In this document: positions 43,632-51,978 of the stretch, piece after piece | Numbering within the stretch: the first letter of the stretch is position 1 | Layout: every line of letters starts with the position of its first letter | Source of the DNA: Sphingomonadales bacterium UBA2683 | GTDB taxonomy: Bacteria; Pseudomonadota; Alphaproteobacteria; Sphingomonadales; Sphingomonadaceae | Assembly: GCA_002354635.1 (NCBI GenBank) | Contig: DELZ01000002.1 | Span: 539,266-603,265, forward strand | Length of the DNA: 64,000 bases | Direction: 5' to 3' | Program-made: the position numbers and the translations under genes | Notes under the pieces: model-generated | What the model was told of the DNA's origin: nothing | Database searches by the model: none | The model's input: only the letters and a program-made list of their open reading frames with translations

Positions 43632-44624
43632 ATGACATCGCAGCAAACAGGTTCACCGCATCAGTTTCCCACCGGATCGGATGCTTTCCCACATCGCCAT
43701 CTATTGGGCATCGCAGGGCTGCAGCCCTGGGAGATATTATTCCTGCTGGAAGAGGCCAAGCAGTGGGTCGATCTCAACAGGAAGTCCAGCAAGCACGCCG
43801 ACCGGCTCGACGGCCTGACGGTGATCAATGCCTTTTTCGAAAACAGCACGAGAACGTTGCTGTCCTTTGAGATTGCCGGCAAGCGCATGGGAGCGGATGT
43901 CGTCAATATGCATGCCGCCCAGTCGAGCATCAAGAAGGGAGAGACGCTGATCGATACGGCAATGACCCTGAACGCGATGAAAGCCGACGCGATTGTTATC
44001 CGGCACGGCAGCTCCGGCGCGGTACAGCTTATCGCCGACAAGGTCGATTGTCCGGTGCTCAACGCCGGGGACGGCAGCCATGAACATCCGACGCAGGCGC
44101 TGCTCGACGCCTTGACGATCCAGCGCCGCAAAGGCGATATCAGCGGCCTGACGGTGACCATCTGCGGCGATGTAAAGCACAGCCGGGTGGCGCGATCCAA
44201 TATCTATTGCCTGACCACCCTTGGTGCAAAGGTGAAGGTCTGCGCTCCTCCTTCGCTGCTGCCAGCGGCACTGGACCGGTTTAATGTCGAAGTCTTCACC
44301 GATTTTGACCAGGCCCTCGAGGGCAGCGATGTCGTGATGATGCTGCGGCTCCAGAACGAGAGAATGAACGGCAATTTTATCCCCAGTCCAAGAGAGTATC
44401 ACTATCTCTACGGCCTGACCCGGGAGCGCCTTGCCCGTGCCAGCGACAATGCGCTGGTAATGCATCCCGGCCCGATGAACCGAGGCGTCGAAATCGACAG
44501 CGACGTTGCCGATGATCCGGACCGCTCCGCGATCATCGAACAGGTCGAGATGGGGGTCGCAGTACGGATGGCCTGCCTGGATATCCTGACCCGAGAATCG
44601 CGCGGCGTGGAGGGCTGGTCATGA
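43632..44624 (+). CDS. pyrB: Aspartate carbamoyltransferase catalytic subunit
   Basis: A 330-residue enzyme catalysing the first committed step of pyrimidine synthesis, carbamoyl phosphate plus aspartate. The carbamoyl-phosphate loop FFENSTRTLLSFEIAGKRMG and NAGDGSHEHPTQALLDALTI are the family hallmarks; the aspartate site includes MLRLQNERM and HPGPMNRGVEI. No regulatory pyrI gene follows. Instead its stop overlaps (ATGA) a dihydroorotase-like gene, as in ATCase/DHOase pairs where the second partner is structural. Confidence 0.97.
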   Translation: MTSQQTGSPHQFPTGSDAFPHRHLLGIAGLQPWEILFLLEEAKQWVDLNRKSSKHADRLDGLTVINAFFENSTRTLLSFEIAGKRMGADVVNMHAAQSSIKKGETLIDTAMTLNAMKADAIVIRHGSSGAVQLIADKVDCPVLNAGDGSHEHPTQALLDALTIQRRKGDISGLTVTICGDVKHSRVARSNIYCLTTLGAKVKVCAPPSLLPAALDRFNVEVFTDFDQALEGSDVVMMLRLQNERMNGNFIPSPREYHYLYGLTRERLARASDNALVMHPGPMNRGVEIDSDVADDPDRSAIIEQVEMGVAVRMACLDILTRESRGVEGWS

Positions 44625-45829
44625 AACGGATTTTTACCAATGCACGCGTGATTCTGCCGAACGAGGACCAGCCCAAAACGGGCAGTCTGAATGTGGATGG
44701 TGACCGCATCGCGGCGGCGGATGATGAACCCGGCGAAGAAATAGACTGCAAGGGCAGGATTTTGGCGCCCGGCATCGTCGATCTCGGGGTTTTCGCCATC
44801 GACAAGCCTGCATTCCGCTTTGGCGGGATAACACGCGCGGCCCTGATGCCCGACCAGTCTCCGGTTCTCGATCTGCCGGCGATGATCAAGCAAAGCGCCG
44901 CCGAAGGAAAACCGGACCTGTGGTCCCATCCGATCGCGGCGGCAACCATCGGTCTCGAAGGCCGGCATATGGCCGAAATCGGGCTGATGAAGCGATCGGG
45001 AGCAAAGGCGGTCGCGACGGGCCGGCAATGGATCGCGGACAGCGGTACCATGCTGAGGCTGCTGCAATATTGCAAATCACTGGACCTGCCGCTGATCGTG
45101 CACAGCGAGGATGCCGGGCTGACGCACGGCGCGGTCGCGACCAACAGCGAGACCGCAACCCGGCTCGGTCTGGCCAGCGCTCCCCCGGCAGCCGAAGCCA
45201 TTTCGATTGCGCGCGATATTGCGCTGGTCCGCGAAACCGGCGGCCACGTGCATTTTCGTCAGGTGACCACCCTGGACGGCCTGGACCTCATCCGCGCAGC
45301 CAAGAAAGAGAAATTGCCGGTAACCTGCGGCATCACCCCTGCCCATCTGCTCTTGTCCGATATCGCGATCAGCGATTTCCGGACCTTTACCCGACTTTCG
45401 CCGCCGCTGCGCAGCGAAGACAATCGGCTGGCCTGTCTGGAAGCAGTGAAGGACGGAACCATTGACGTTATCTCATCCGGTCATGATCCGCGCGGCCCCG
45501 AGGACAAACGGCTGCCTTATGCCGAAGCTGCGCCGGGCATGGCGGGGGCAGAGACATTGCTGGCGCTGTCGCTGACGCTCGTGCGCGACGGGACGATTTC
45601 AACCGGCCGCCTGTTCGAGTTGCTTTCCGCAAATCCTGCGCAAATCCTGGGGGTCGAGGCCGGTCGGCTGCAATCCGGCTATGAAGCGGATTTCATCCTG
45701 ATTGACGAGGACAGCCCCTGGCAGGTCGATACCCGCAAAATGGCCGCCGCTGCCGGGAATACGCCATTTGACGGGCTTCCCGTGCAGGGACGGGTGACGG
45801 CCATATATAAAGGCGGCAGAGCTTATTAG
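44621..45829 (+). CDS. Dihydroorotase-like protein, probably non-catalytic (PyrC')
   Basis: A 402-residue amidohydrolase-fold protein translated with pyrB. An active dihydroorotase needs a DxHxH metal site after PGFID. Here residues 50-58 read PGIVDLGVF, so both histidines are missing. The late Asp of the active-site motif TDHAPH is also changed (SSGHDPRGP). The rest of the fold, including LSPPLRSEDNRLACLEAVKDGTIDVIS, is kept. It therefore matches the pseudo-enzyme PyrC' that supports dodecameric aspartate carbamoyltransferase in Pseudomonas. An active dihydroorotase should exist elsewhere. Confidence 0.88.
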   Translation: MKRIFTNARVILPNEDQPKTGSLNVDGDRIAAADDEPGEEIDCKGRILAPGIVDLGVFAIDKPAFRFGGITRAALMPDQSPVLDLPAMIKQSAAEGKPDLWSHPIAAATIGLEGRHMAEIGLMKRSGAKAVATGRQWIADSGTMLRLLQYCKSLDLPLIVHSEDAGLTHGAVATNSETATRLGLASAPPAAEAISIARDIALVRETGGHVHFRQVTTLDGLDLIRAAKKEKLPVTCGITPAHLLLSDIAISDFRTFTRLSPPLRSEDNRLACLEAVKDGTIDVISSGHDPRGPEDKRLPYAEAAPGMAGAETLLALSLTLVRDGTISTGRLFELLSANPAQILGVEAGRLQSGYEADFILIDEDSPWQVDTRKMAAAAGNTPFDGLPVQGRVTAIYKGGRAY

Positions 45830-45850
45830 CCCGCCGCCTTCATCCCATTT
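45809..45850. terminator. Possible terminator after the pyrB operon
   Basis: AAGGCGGC (45810-45817) can pair with GCCGCCTT (45833-45840), with a TTTTT stretch 9 bases later. It overlaps the last codons of the pyrC-like gene. Moderately convincing. Confidence 0.45.
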
Positions 45851-45858
45851 TTGATGGA

Positions 45859-47304
45859 CTAGCGTGACGCCAGTTTTGTAACCGACTGATTGGCCATGCG
45901 CGATGGCGCTACCTTGTTGACGCTGGTGGCATGACGCACGATGCAATTGCCGCCCTTCGCCTTGATACCGGCACACATGGCTTCGGCTGTCTGCGCGTTG
46001 CCAAAACCAATAGCAGCCAGGCGGTAAAGAGTCCGGCCCTTGACGCTGATCCGCGAACTTGCATATTCAAAAGCATTCAGATCGCTGTTTTTAGATGACA
46101 AAATCCCCCAGGCGCGCTTGGCTCCCTCAGCGGAGGAAAAGGCACCCAGTTGGACCAGATGCGTGCCGGTGGAGGAGCCGGCGATTTTTGCAGCTGGCTG
46201 ATAGGCGATTTTCTGCAGTACGGGCTTGGGCGAAGATGTGGTCTGAACCGCTGCGGTTCTTACCGGAGTCGACTTGGCGCCTTCCACCACAAATTTAGCG
46301 GATGGAGCGGCTTTTGTCGCTTTGGATTGGGCCCTGACTGCCGGGATGTTGGCCGGTGCCTTTGCCGTGGCTGTGCTGGCTGGAACGGTCACAGAAGCCA
46401 CTTTGACGTTATTTTCCGCAGCCAGAAAATCGACATCGCCTTCGGCTTTTGGCGCCGGCCCGATGGCAGGCAGTGGAGTGTTGCGGTCAAAGCTTGCAAC
46501 TTCCCGGCTATAATCATTGTCCGCGGATACCGCGACATCAACCGGAGCGTAAGCTGGCTGAAGCGCCAGGCGGGTCGGCTGGCCCGGGTCATTTGCAACC
46601 GGGGTCACCTGGAGCAATGTCGCAACGCGCGTTTCATAAGCACCGGGACGCGCCATCTGGGCCCATTCCATGACCCGTTCATTGACAGCTGCCGGTGCGA
46701 CATCCTGAACGGCCATCAGCTTCGCCTCTTTCCAGCGACCGTCCAAGGCGTAGGCAAGACCCAGATTCTGGCGTGTGCGGCCCGTGACATTGGCTTCGCG
46801 AATGGCTTGCTCAAGCACCTCTATCGCGGTCTTGCTGTCGCCGGTCAGCGCCAGAGCCAGTCCATAGTCGGCTGCCGGAATATACTGGCGATTAGCGACA
46901 ACAAGCGCTTTTGCCTTGTCCGCCTTGCCCTGACCCAATTGCGCCAGGCTGAGGCTCAGAATAGTCCGGGCGTCGGTTTTGCCAAGGTCCATCGCATCCT
47001 GAAAACTGCGTTCTGCAGAAGCCATGCGACCGGCAGACAGATAGGCCTGACCCAGCAGAGCCCGTGTTTCAGGATCGCTGCCGGCGCCGGCTACCGAACG
47101 CTCGGCAAAGGCAATTGCGGATTCGAAATCGCCTTTCGCCATCGCCTTTTCGGCTTTCTTGGCATATTTCGCTGCGTCTTTCGCCGTAGCGGGTTTGCTC
47201 GACATGGACGCGACTGAACCGCCTCCAAAGGGACCGCAACCTGTCAACACGGTGGCGAACACCATGGAGGAAGCAGCCATTTTCAAAATCACATCGCGTT
47301 TCAT
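45859..47304 (-). CDS. Lipoprotein with TPR repeats and C-terminal SPOR domain
   Basis: A 481-residue protein. The start at MKRDVILKMAASSMVFATVLTGC gives a lipobox with Cys23, so it should be an anchored lipoprotein. TPR-like helices (about 45-190) include ALLGQAYLSAGRMASAERSFQDA and QNLGLAYALDGRWKEAKLM. A long Ala/Pro/Thr linker follows. The C-terminal SPOR domain (about 400-460) has THLVQLGAFSSAEGAKRAWGILSSKN, binding denuded glycan at the septum. Together with the other SPOR protein nearby it suggests a role at division sites. Confidence 0.9.
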   Translation of the reverse strand: MKRDVILKMAASSMVFATVLTGCGPFGGGSVASMSSKPATAKDAAKYAKKAEKAMAKGDFESAIAFAERSVAGAGSDPETRALLGQAYLSAGRMASAERSFQDAMDLGKTDARTILSLSLAQLGQGKADKAKALVVANRQYIPAADYGLALALTGDSKTAIEVLEQAIREANVTGRTRQNLGLAYALDGRWKEAKLMAVQDVAPAAVNERVMEWAQMARPGAYETRVATLLQVTPVANDPGQPTRLALQPAYAPVDVAVSADNDYSREVASFDRNTPLPAIGPAPKAEGDVDFLAAENNVKVASVTVPASTATAKAPANIPAVRAQSKATKAAPSAKFVVEGAKSTPVRTAAVQTTSSPKPVLQKIAYQPAAKIAGSSTGTHLVQLGAFSSAEGAKRAWGILSSKNSDLNAFEYASSRISVKGRTLYRLAAIGFGNAQTAEAMCAGIKAKGGNCIVRHATSVNKVAPSRMANQSVTKLASR

Positions 47305-47363
47305 TTCTATGCCCTCGCAATAAAAGTCAGTCGTTTCCGTCAAAAAAACTATTCACACCTGTT

Positions 47364-48038
47364 TCAAGCCGCTCCGCGCGCCGGAACCCGCTCGGCCAAG
47401 TCATCCAATTCGGGGATAGACTTCAAATATTCGTCCACAGCTTTGGTTACCAATTGCTGCGCAGAGAGGTTTTTCACAGCCGTAGCCAACCGCAACTTCA
47501 GGTGTCGTTCCGGGTCCAGACGCAGGGTGAAAGCCGTTTTCGCCTTGCGGGTCCGTGATTTTACTGCGGGCCGCGGTTTCTCGGTTTCGAGCGCGTCAAT
47601 ATTGTCCGCTGCCAGCAGCGCTGGATTCTCTGTGATCGGCGGAACTTCGCGGGAAACCGGTGATGGTGCCTTTATGGCTTCGGCTTCTGTTTCCGCCGGC
47701 TCGATCGCCGATTCCTGAGCAGGTTTCGTGCCCAGCTTGGCCGCAATTTCTTCCTGTTGCTGCCGCACGGCGGCTCCTGGATTCGGAATTGCTCCGGCCA
47801 ATGGATTATGGTGAAGATGTTCGATCGGATGCTCTGCGTGATCGGGATCGACGTCGTAGCCCATGTCGTTCCATCCCAGATCCTCATGCGTCTCACCGAG
47901 GTGATCGGAAGAATGATCGGGAAAATTCGAGAAGCCCTGGCGACGCATCGCAGGCTTTGCACCACCTTTTCGGGCCAGCAGGCTGGACGACAGGGACGCA
48001 AGAGGTTTCGGTTCGCGCATTTTTTCAGCCTCTCCCAT
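47364..48038 (-). CDS. ParA-partner protein with C-terminal ribbon-helix-helix
   Basis: A protein of about 224 residues translated right after the ParA gene: its ATG overlaps the ParA stop (TGATG), and a GTG 3 nt earlier is also possible. The N-terminal 150 residues are low complexity and acidic, with many His and Asp (LGWNDMGYDVDPDHAEHPIEHLHHNP) and a charged Pro-rich stretch. Residues about 168-215, AFTLRLDPERHLKLRLATAVKNLSAQQLVTKAVDEYL, look like a ribbon-helix-helix DNA-binding fold. This suits a centromere-binding or cargo-adaptor partner of the ATPase. No exact family assigned. Confidence 0.78.
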   Translation of the reverse strand: MGEAEKMREPKPLASLSSSLLARKGGAKPAMRRQGFSNFPDHSSDHLGETHEDLGWNDMGYDVDPDHAEHPIEHLHHNPLAGAIPNPGAAVRQQQEEIAAKLGTKPAQESAIEPAETEAEAIKAPSPVSREVPPITENPALLAADNIDALETEKPRPAVKSRTRKAKTAFTLRLDPERHLKLRLATAVKNLSAQQLVTKAVDEYLKSIPELDDLAERVPARGAA

Positions 48039-48778
48039 CACGAACCCACGACCCGGCGACCAAAATTGCCGCCTGGCCGCTGTACGCCCGGATTGACATT
48101 CTGTGCCATCGCGGGAGCGCTGAAGATTGTCCGGCGGAAATTTTTCTCGAGCCGGTCGGAAATATAGGACCAGAGATGGACGATTTCCTGTGCTGACCGG
48201 CTTTTGGGGTCGACTTCCATCACGGTCCGTCCGTCGATCATCGAACCGGCAAAATCGGTTCTGTGGTGAACGGTGATTGGAGCAACTGTGCCATGCTGGG
48301 ATAGAGCCACCGCAGCTTCAGCCGTAATCTTGGCTTTCGGCGTCGCACCATTGACCACAAAAAGCAGAGGTTTGCCAGCGCGCTCACATAGATCGACGGT
48401 AGCACCGACAGCTCTCAGATCGTGCGGGCTTGGGCGTGTCGGGATAACAATCAGCTCTGCCACGGAAATCACACTCTGGATCGCCATGGTGATAGCCGGA
48501 GGTGTATCAATCACGGCCAGCTTGAACCCCTGTTGCCGCAATATCGCCAGATCGGAGGCGAGACGGGAAACGGTGGTTTGCGCGAAGGCCGGCAATTCGG
48601 CTTCCCGTTCATTCCACCAGTCGGCCAAGGACCCCTGTGGATCGATATCAATCAATACGACAGGGCCAGCCCCGGCCAATTGTGCCTGTACAGCCAGATG
48701 ACCAGACAATGTAGTCTTGCCGGAGCCACCCTTTTGCGAAGCCATCGCTAGAACTCGCACGCTCTTCCCCTTATTCAA
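48038..48778 (-). CDS. ParA family partitioning ATPase
   Basis: A 246-residue deviant-Walker ATPase. Walker A is ASQKGGSGKTTLSGHLAV (residues 13-30) with the signature Lys of the KGGxGKT class. DIDPQGSLADWWNERE and LAVIDTPPAITMAIQSVISVAELIVIPTRPSPHDLRA complete the fold. It has no DNA-binding N-terminal domain, so it is the small orphan type that positions chromosomes, plasmids, receptor clusters or carboxysome-like cargo. Chromosomal parA/parB are not adjacent (no parB or gidB seen). The cargo is unknown. Confidence 0.88.
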   Translation of the reverse strand: MNKGKSVRVLAMASQKGGSGKTTLSGHLAVQAQLAGAGPVVLIDIDPQGSLADWWNEREAELPAFAQTTVSRLASDLAILRQQGFKLAVIDTPPAITMAIQSVISVAELIVIPTRPSPHDLRAVGATVDLCERAGKPLLFVVNGATPKAKITAEAAVALSQHGTVAPITVHHRTDFAGSMIDGRTVMEVDPKSRSAQEIVHLWSYISDRLEKNFRRTIFSAPAMAQNVNPGVQRPGGNFGRRVVGS

Positions 48779-49019
48779 TCACGGCAGAATTTGCCCGAAA
48801 ATCTCTATTCGCATGCATTTGTGACAGAACAGGGCTAAAATAGGGTTAACAAGTTTAGGGCAATTTTGCCGGATTGCGGATTATTTTACAGCGATCTGGC
48901 AAGGGAGGTCCGAACGGGCTCTCCAGTTTTTGCTAGACTTGGAGAGTCACGACAGTTTAGCAATATGCAATCAACTGTTATCGCTTCACTTTTGACTATT
49001 GGCTACCAAGGAATATTCC

Positions 49020-50042
49020 ATGAAAAAGGTCCACCATTCCATCGCTTCGTTGCTCGGCATGGCGCTCGTTCTGGGTTCAACACCCGCTCTGGCAGATGTT
49101 AAGGCCGGTGTGGACGCTTGGGGCCGCGGCGATTTTCAGACCGCGATCAAGGAATGGCGGGGACCTGCCGACAAGGGCGATGCCGATGCGCAATTCAATC
49201 TGGGGCAGGCCTACAAGCTGGGCCGCGGCGTTCCCCAGGATCTGGTGCAGGCCGAAAACTGGTACAAGAAAGCCGCAGACCAGGGTCATTTGCAGGCCAG
49301 CGACAATTATGGACTTGTGCTTTTCCAGAGCAACCGCCGGACAGAGGCCTTGCCTTATCTGCAGGCGTCGGCGCAGCGCGGGGAGCCCCGGGCACAATAT
49401 GTTCTGGGTACCGGCCATTTCAACGGCGATTTTGTCGAGAAGGACTGGATCAAGGCTTACGCCCTGATGACCCGCGCATCAGCGCAGCAATTGCCTCAGG
49501 CCACAACCAATCTGGCCCAGATGGATCGCTTCATCCCGATTGAAGACCGGCGGCGTGCAATCCAACTCGCAGGTCAGATGGAGCAGGACGAAAAACGGAT
49601 AAGGACGGCACAGATCGGAGGGCTCCGGCCCAGCCAGACAACCGGAGCAGTGGAAACGGCCCAATTGCCGCCATCCCGCCCGGCGTTGCCCGATCCTGTA
49701 CCATCGCCTACGCCCGCGCCGATCACGCCCGGCGTCACCTATGCAGAACCGTCCCGGCCTGTGCCGGTGGTACCGGGTGCGACATCTGCACCCGTACAAA
49801 CCGCCGTCAGCGGCGACTGGCGCGTGCAGCTGGGAGCGTTCAGCGATGAGAACAAGGCCAAAAACCTCTGGAACAGCCTGGAAAGCCGGGTTTCCGCATT
49901 GGCCGGATTACAGCCCTATCTGGTCAAGGCAGGCGGTATCACCCGGCTGCAGGCCGGCCCTTTTGCAACCAAGGCGCAAGCAGATACGATGTGCAGCAAC
50001 GTCAAGGCGTCCGGCAATGATTGTATTAGCAAGCGGCGCTAG
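49020..50042 (+). CDS. Periplasmic Sel1-repeat protein with C-terminal SPOR domain
   Basis: A 340-residue protein with a signal peptide (MKKVHHSIASLLGMALVLGS, cleavage after ALA about 25). Sel1 repeats (about 30-165) include GDADAQFNLGQAYKLGRGVPQDLVQAENWYKKAADQG. A proline-rich linker (about 200-265, PSRPALPDPVPSPTPAP) follows, and then a SPOR domain (about 270-340, GDWRVQLGAFSDENKAKNLWNSLE). The ATG at MKKVHHS was chosen over an ATG 21 nt upstream since it gives a standard signal peptide. Divergent from the ParA pair; shares its design with the SPOR lipoprotein on the other side. Confidence 0.92.
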   Translation: MKKVHHSIASLLGMALVLGSTPALADVKAGVDAWGRGDFQTAIKEWRGPADKGDADAQFNLGQAYKLGRGVPQDLVQAENWYKKAADQGHLQASDNYGLVLFQSNRRTEALPYLQASAQRGEPRAQYVLGTGHFNGDFVEKDWIKAYALMTRASAQQLPQATTNLAQMDRFIPIEDRRRAIQLAGQMEQDEKRIRTAQIGGLRPSQTTGAVETAQLPPSRPALPDPVPSPTPAPITPGVTYAEPSRPVPVVPGATSAPVQTAVSGDWRVQLGAFSDENKAKNLWNSLESRVSALAGLQPYLVKAGGITRLQAGPFATKAQADTMCSNVKASGNDCISKRR

Positions 50043-50046
50043 AACC

Positions 50047-50931
50047 CTATGAATTGGTAATCCAGCGGTCTGCAGCGATACCCTGGATATAAAGCAGCGC
50101 CGTCAAATCATTATATCTGATGGCCACATCGGCTGCCTGTGCCGCCTTTGGCTTGGCATGATAGGCGATGCCAAGTCCGGCGCGCTGCAGCATCGGTATA
50201 TCATTGGCACCGTCACCGACCGCAATGCACTGATCCAGAGACAGGTTCGCCGCATGCGCCGCTGATTGCAGCAATTCATCCTTGCGTGTGGAATCCACGA
50301 TGGCGCCGTCGAGTTCGCCCGTCAGGCGGCCATCCGCTTCGCCAAGGACATTGGCATGAAAGGACTCGAAACCAATGGCTTGCGCAACAGGCTTCGCAAA
50401 TCTTGTAAATCCGCCGGACACAAGAATGGTCTCGGCGGCACTGTGTGCCATGGTCCGGACAAGTATCTCGGCACCCGGCATGATCTTTACCCGTTCGTCG
50501 AGACATTGCTGGATAGCGGCGGTATCCAGCCCCCTGAGCAGCGCCACCCTGCCCCGCAGCGCTTCCTCAAAATCAAGTTCACCCTGCATGGCACGTTCGG
50601 TGATCTCTGCAATCTGCGGTTTGATTCCGGCATAGTCGGCCAGCTCATCGATACATTCGATGGTGATCATCGTGCTGTCCATATCGGAAATCAGCAGTTT
50701 CTTGAGCCGATTGGCTTCCGGTTGCACCGCTATATCAATTTCGCCTGCCATCGCTTCGAGATGCTGGCGGGCGGCAACCGGGTCTCCGGCAAAAAAGATG
50801 TCCAGCGCTCGCCGGTCAATGATGCGGGATTGACGGGAGAAGCTGGCGCCGGAGGCAGAGAGACCGGCAATAGCCGCCTTAATATCTCTCTCATCCAGGG
50901 AATCTTTTGCTATGAGCGTCGCGATGAACAT
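50047..50931 (-). CDS. serB: Phosphoserine phosphatase
   Basis: A 294-residue HAD-superfamily phosphatase making L-serine from phosphoserine. The nucleophile Asp83 and general acid Asp85 lie in LLISDMDSTMITIECIDELAD. LVSGGFTRFAKPVAQAIGF is the second motif and AVGDGANDIPMLQRAGLGIAYHAKP the Mg-binding third. The N-terminal 75 residues form an ACT-like regulatory part. Start MFIATLIAKD has CGGAGAAATC upstream, and the start overlaps that of divergent miaA. Confidence 0.95.
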   Translation of the reverse strand: MFIATLIAKDSLDERDIKAAIAGLSASGASFSRQSRIIDRRALDIFFAGDPVAARQHLEAMAGEIDIAVQPEANRLKKLLISDMDSTMITIECIDELADYAGIKPQIAEITERAMQGELDFEEALRGRVALLRGLDTAAIQQCLDERVKIMPGAEILVRTMAHSAAETILVSGGFTRFAKPVAQAIGFESFHANVLGEADGRLTGELDGAIVDSTRKDELLQSAAHAANLSLDQCIAVGDGANDIPMLQRAGLGIAYHAKPKAAQAADVAIRYNDLTALLYIQGIAADRWITNS

Positions 50932-51859
50932 GATTTCTCCGAAACAAGACCGAAATGTTGCGCTGGTCGTTGGACCGACGGCCAGCGGCAAGTCCGCCTT
51001 GGCATTGGAAATTGCCAAAAAGCAACCCTCGGTGATTATCAATGCCGACAGCGCCCAGGTTTACAGCGATCTCTCCATCCTGAGTGCGCGCCCGACAGAA
51101 GAAGAGATGAATGGCATCGAGCATCAGCTTTTTGGCTATATTGACGGCAGCGAGGCCTGTTCTGCCGCACGCTGGGCCGAGGACGCCAAGGCTGCCATTG
51201 ACGCAGCGCAGAATCGCGACCTGCTGCCGATACTGGTCGGCGGCACCGGACTCTATGTTCGCGTACTGCTCGACGGTATCGCGCCGATTCCGGAAATTGA
51301 TCCGGATATCCGGCAGGAAATCAGGAAACTGGAAACATTGGAAGCATATCGGGCGTTGCAGCATCTCGACCCGGTTGCCGCCGACCGCTTGCATGCGGCA
51401 GACACGACGAGAATCCAGCGCGCCCTGGAAGTAGTGCGCTCAACGGGGCAGCCGCTCGACCATTGGCATAGCCATAAGGTTGGCGGCATTGGCGGGAGCA
51501 TAAAATTGCACCCGCTTGTGCTGTTGCCACCCCGCGAGTGGCTTTACCAGCGCTGTGACCTGCGGCTGCACGAAATGGTGGACCGCGGAGCAAGGCAGGA
51601 AGTCGAGCGACTTGTGGCGCGCAACCTATCCCCGAATCTGCCAGTTATGCGGGCTATCGGCGTCGCGGAATTCAGCGACTGGCTGGCAGGAAATATTGAC
51701 GAGCAAACGGCGATAGAGCGGGCGCAAACCGCTACCCGGCAATATGCCAAGCGCCAATATACCTGGTTTCGAAACCAGAGCCCTGCCGAATGGAAACGGA
51801 TAGAGCGGTCATTAAATAACGTATCTGATGATATTTTTGAAACTATATTACGTATCTAG
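50912..51859 (+). CDS. miaA: tRNA dimethylallyltransferase
   Basis: A 315-residue enzyme adding an isopentenyl group to A37 of tRNAs reading UNN codons. P-loop VALVVGPTASGKSALALEIAKKQPS is followed by INADSAQVYSDLSILSARPTEEE, LLPILVGGTGLYVRVLLDG and the tRNA-binding QYAKRQYTWFRNQ. The start is uncertain: ATGs at 50912, 50924 and 50930 are all in frame. The last shares CATG with the serB start and leaves an N-terminus of typical length. 5' part overlaps serB by up to 20 bp. Confidence 0.94.
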   Translation: MSVAMNMISPKQDRNVALVVGPTASGKSALALEIAKKQPSVIINADSAQVYSDLSILSARPTEEEMNGIEHQLFGYIDGSEACSAARWAEDAKAAIDAAQNRDLLPILVGGTGLYVRVLLDGIAPIPEIDPDIRQEIRKLETLEAYRALQHLDPVAADRLHAADTTRIQRALEVVRSTGQPLDHWHSHKVGGIGGSIKLHPLVLLPPREWLYQRCDLRLHEMVDRGARQEVERLVARNLSPNLPVMRAIGVAEFSDWLAGNIDEQTAIERAQTATRQYAKRQYTWFRNQSPAEWKRIERSLNNVSDDIFETILRI

Positions 51860-51862
51860 GCC

Positions 51863-51890
51863 TTGACATAATATATTGAGATATGTAGCG
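51863..51890 (+). promoter_or_regulatory. Possible sigma-70 promoter of ilvB
   Basis: A consensus TTGACA is present at 51863-51868 in the miaA-ilvB spacer, followed by an AT-rich stretch (TAATATATTGAGATATG). A proper -10 is not clear. No leucine/isoleucine-rich leader peptide was found here, unlike before leuA. Confidence 0.4.
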
Positions 51891-51978
51891 AGCCCCCGAA
51901 TAACAAAGCCTTGCGTATCGTGTTGCAGTGCATCATGGCGGGCGGGCAGCGCGTAACAGACAGTTGATGGAGCATGAT

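Noticed and set aside
51860..51978. Leader-peptide attenuator upstream of ilvB
   Set aside because: No peptide rich in Leu, Ile or Val is present; only a TTGACA-like -35 box.
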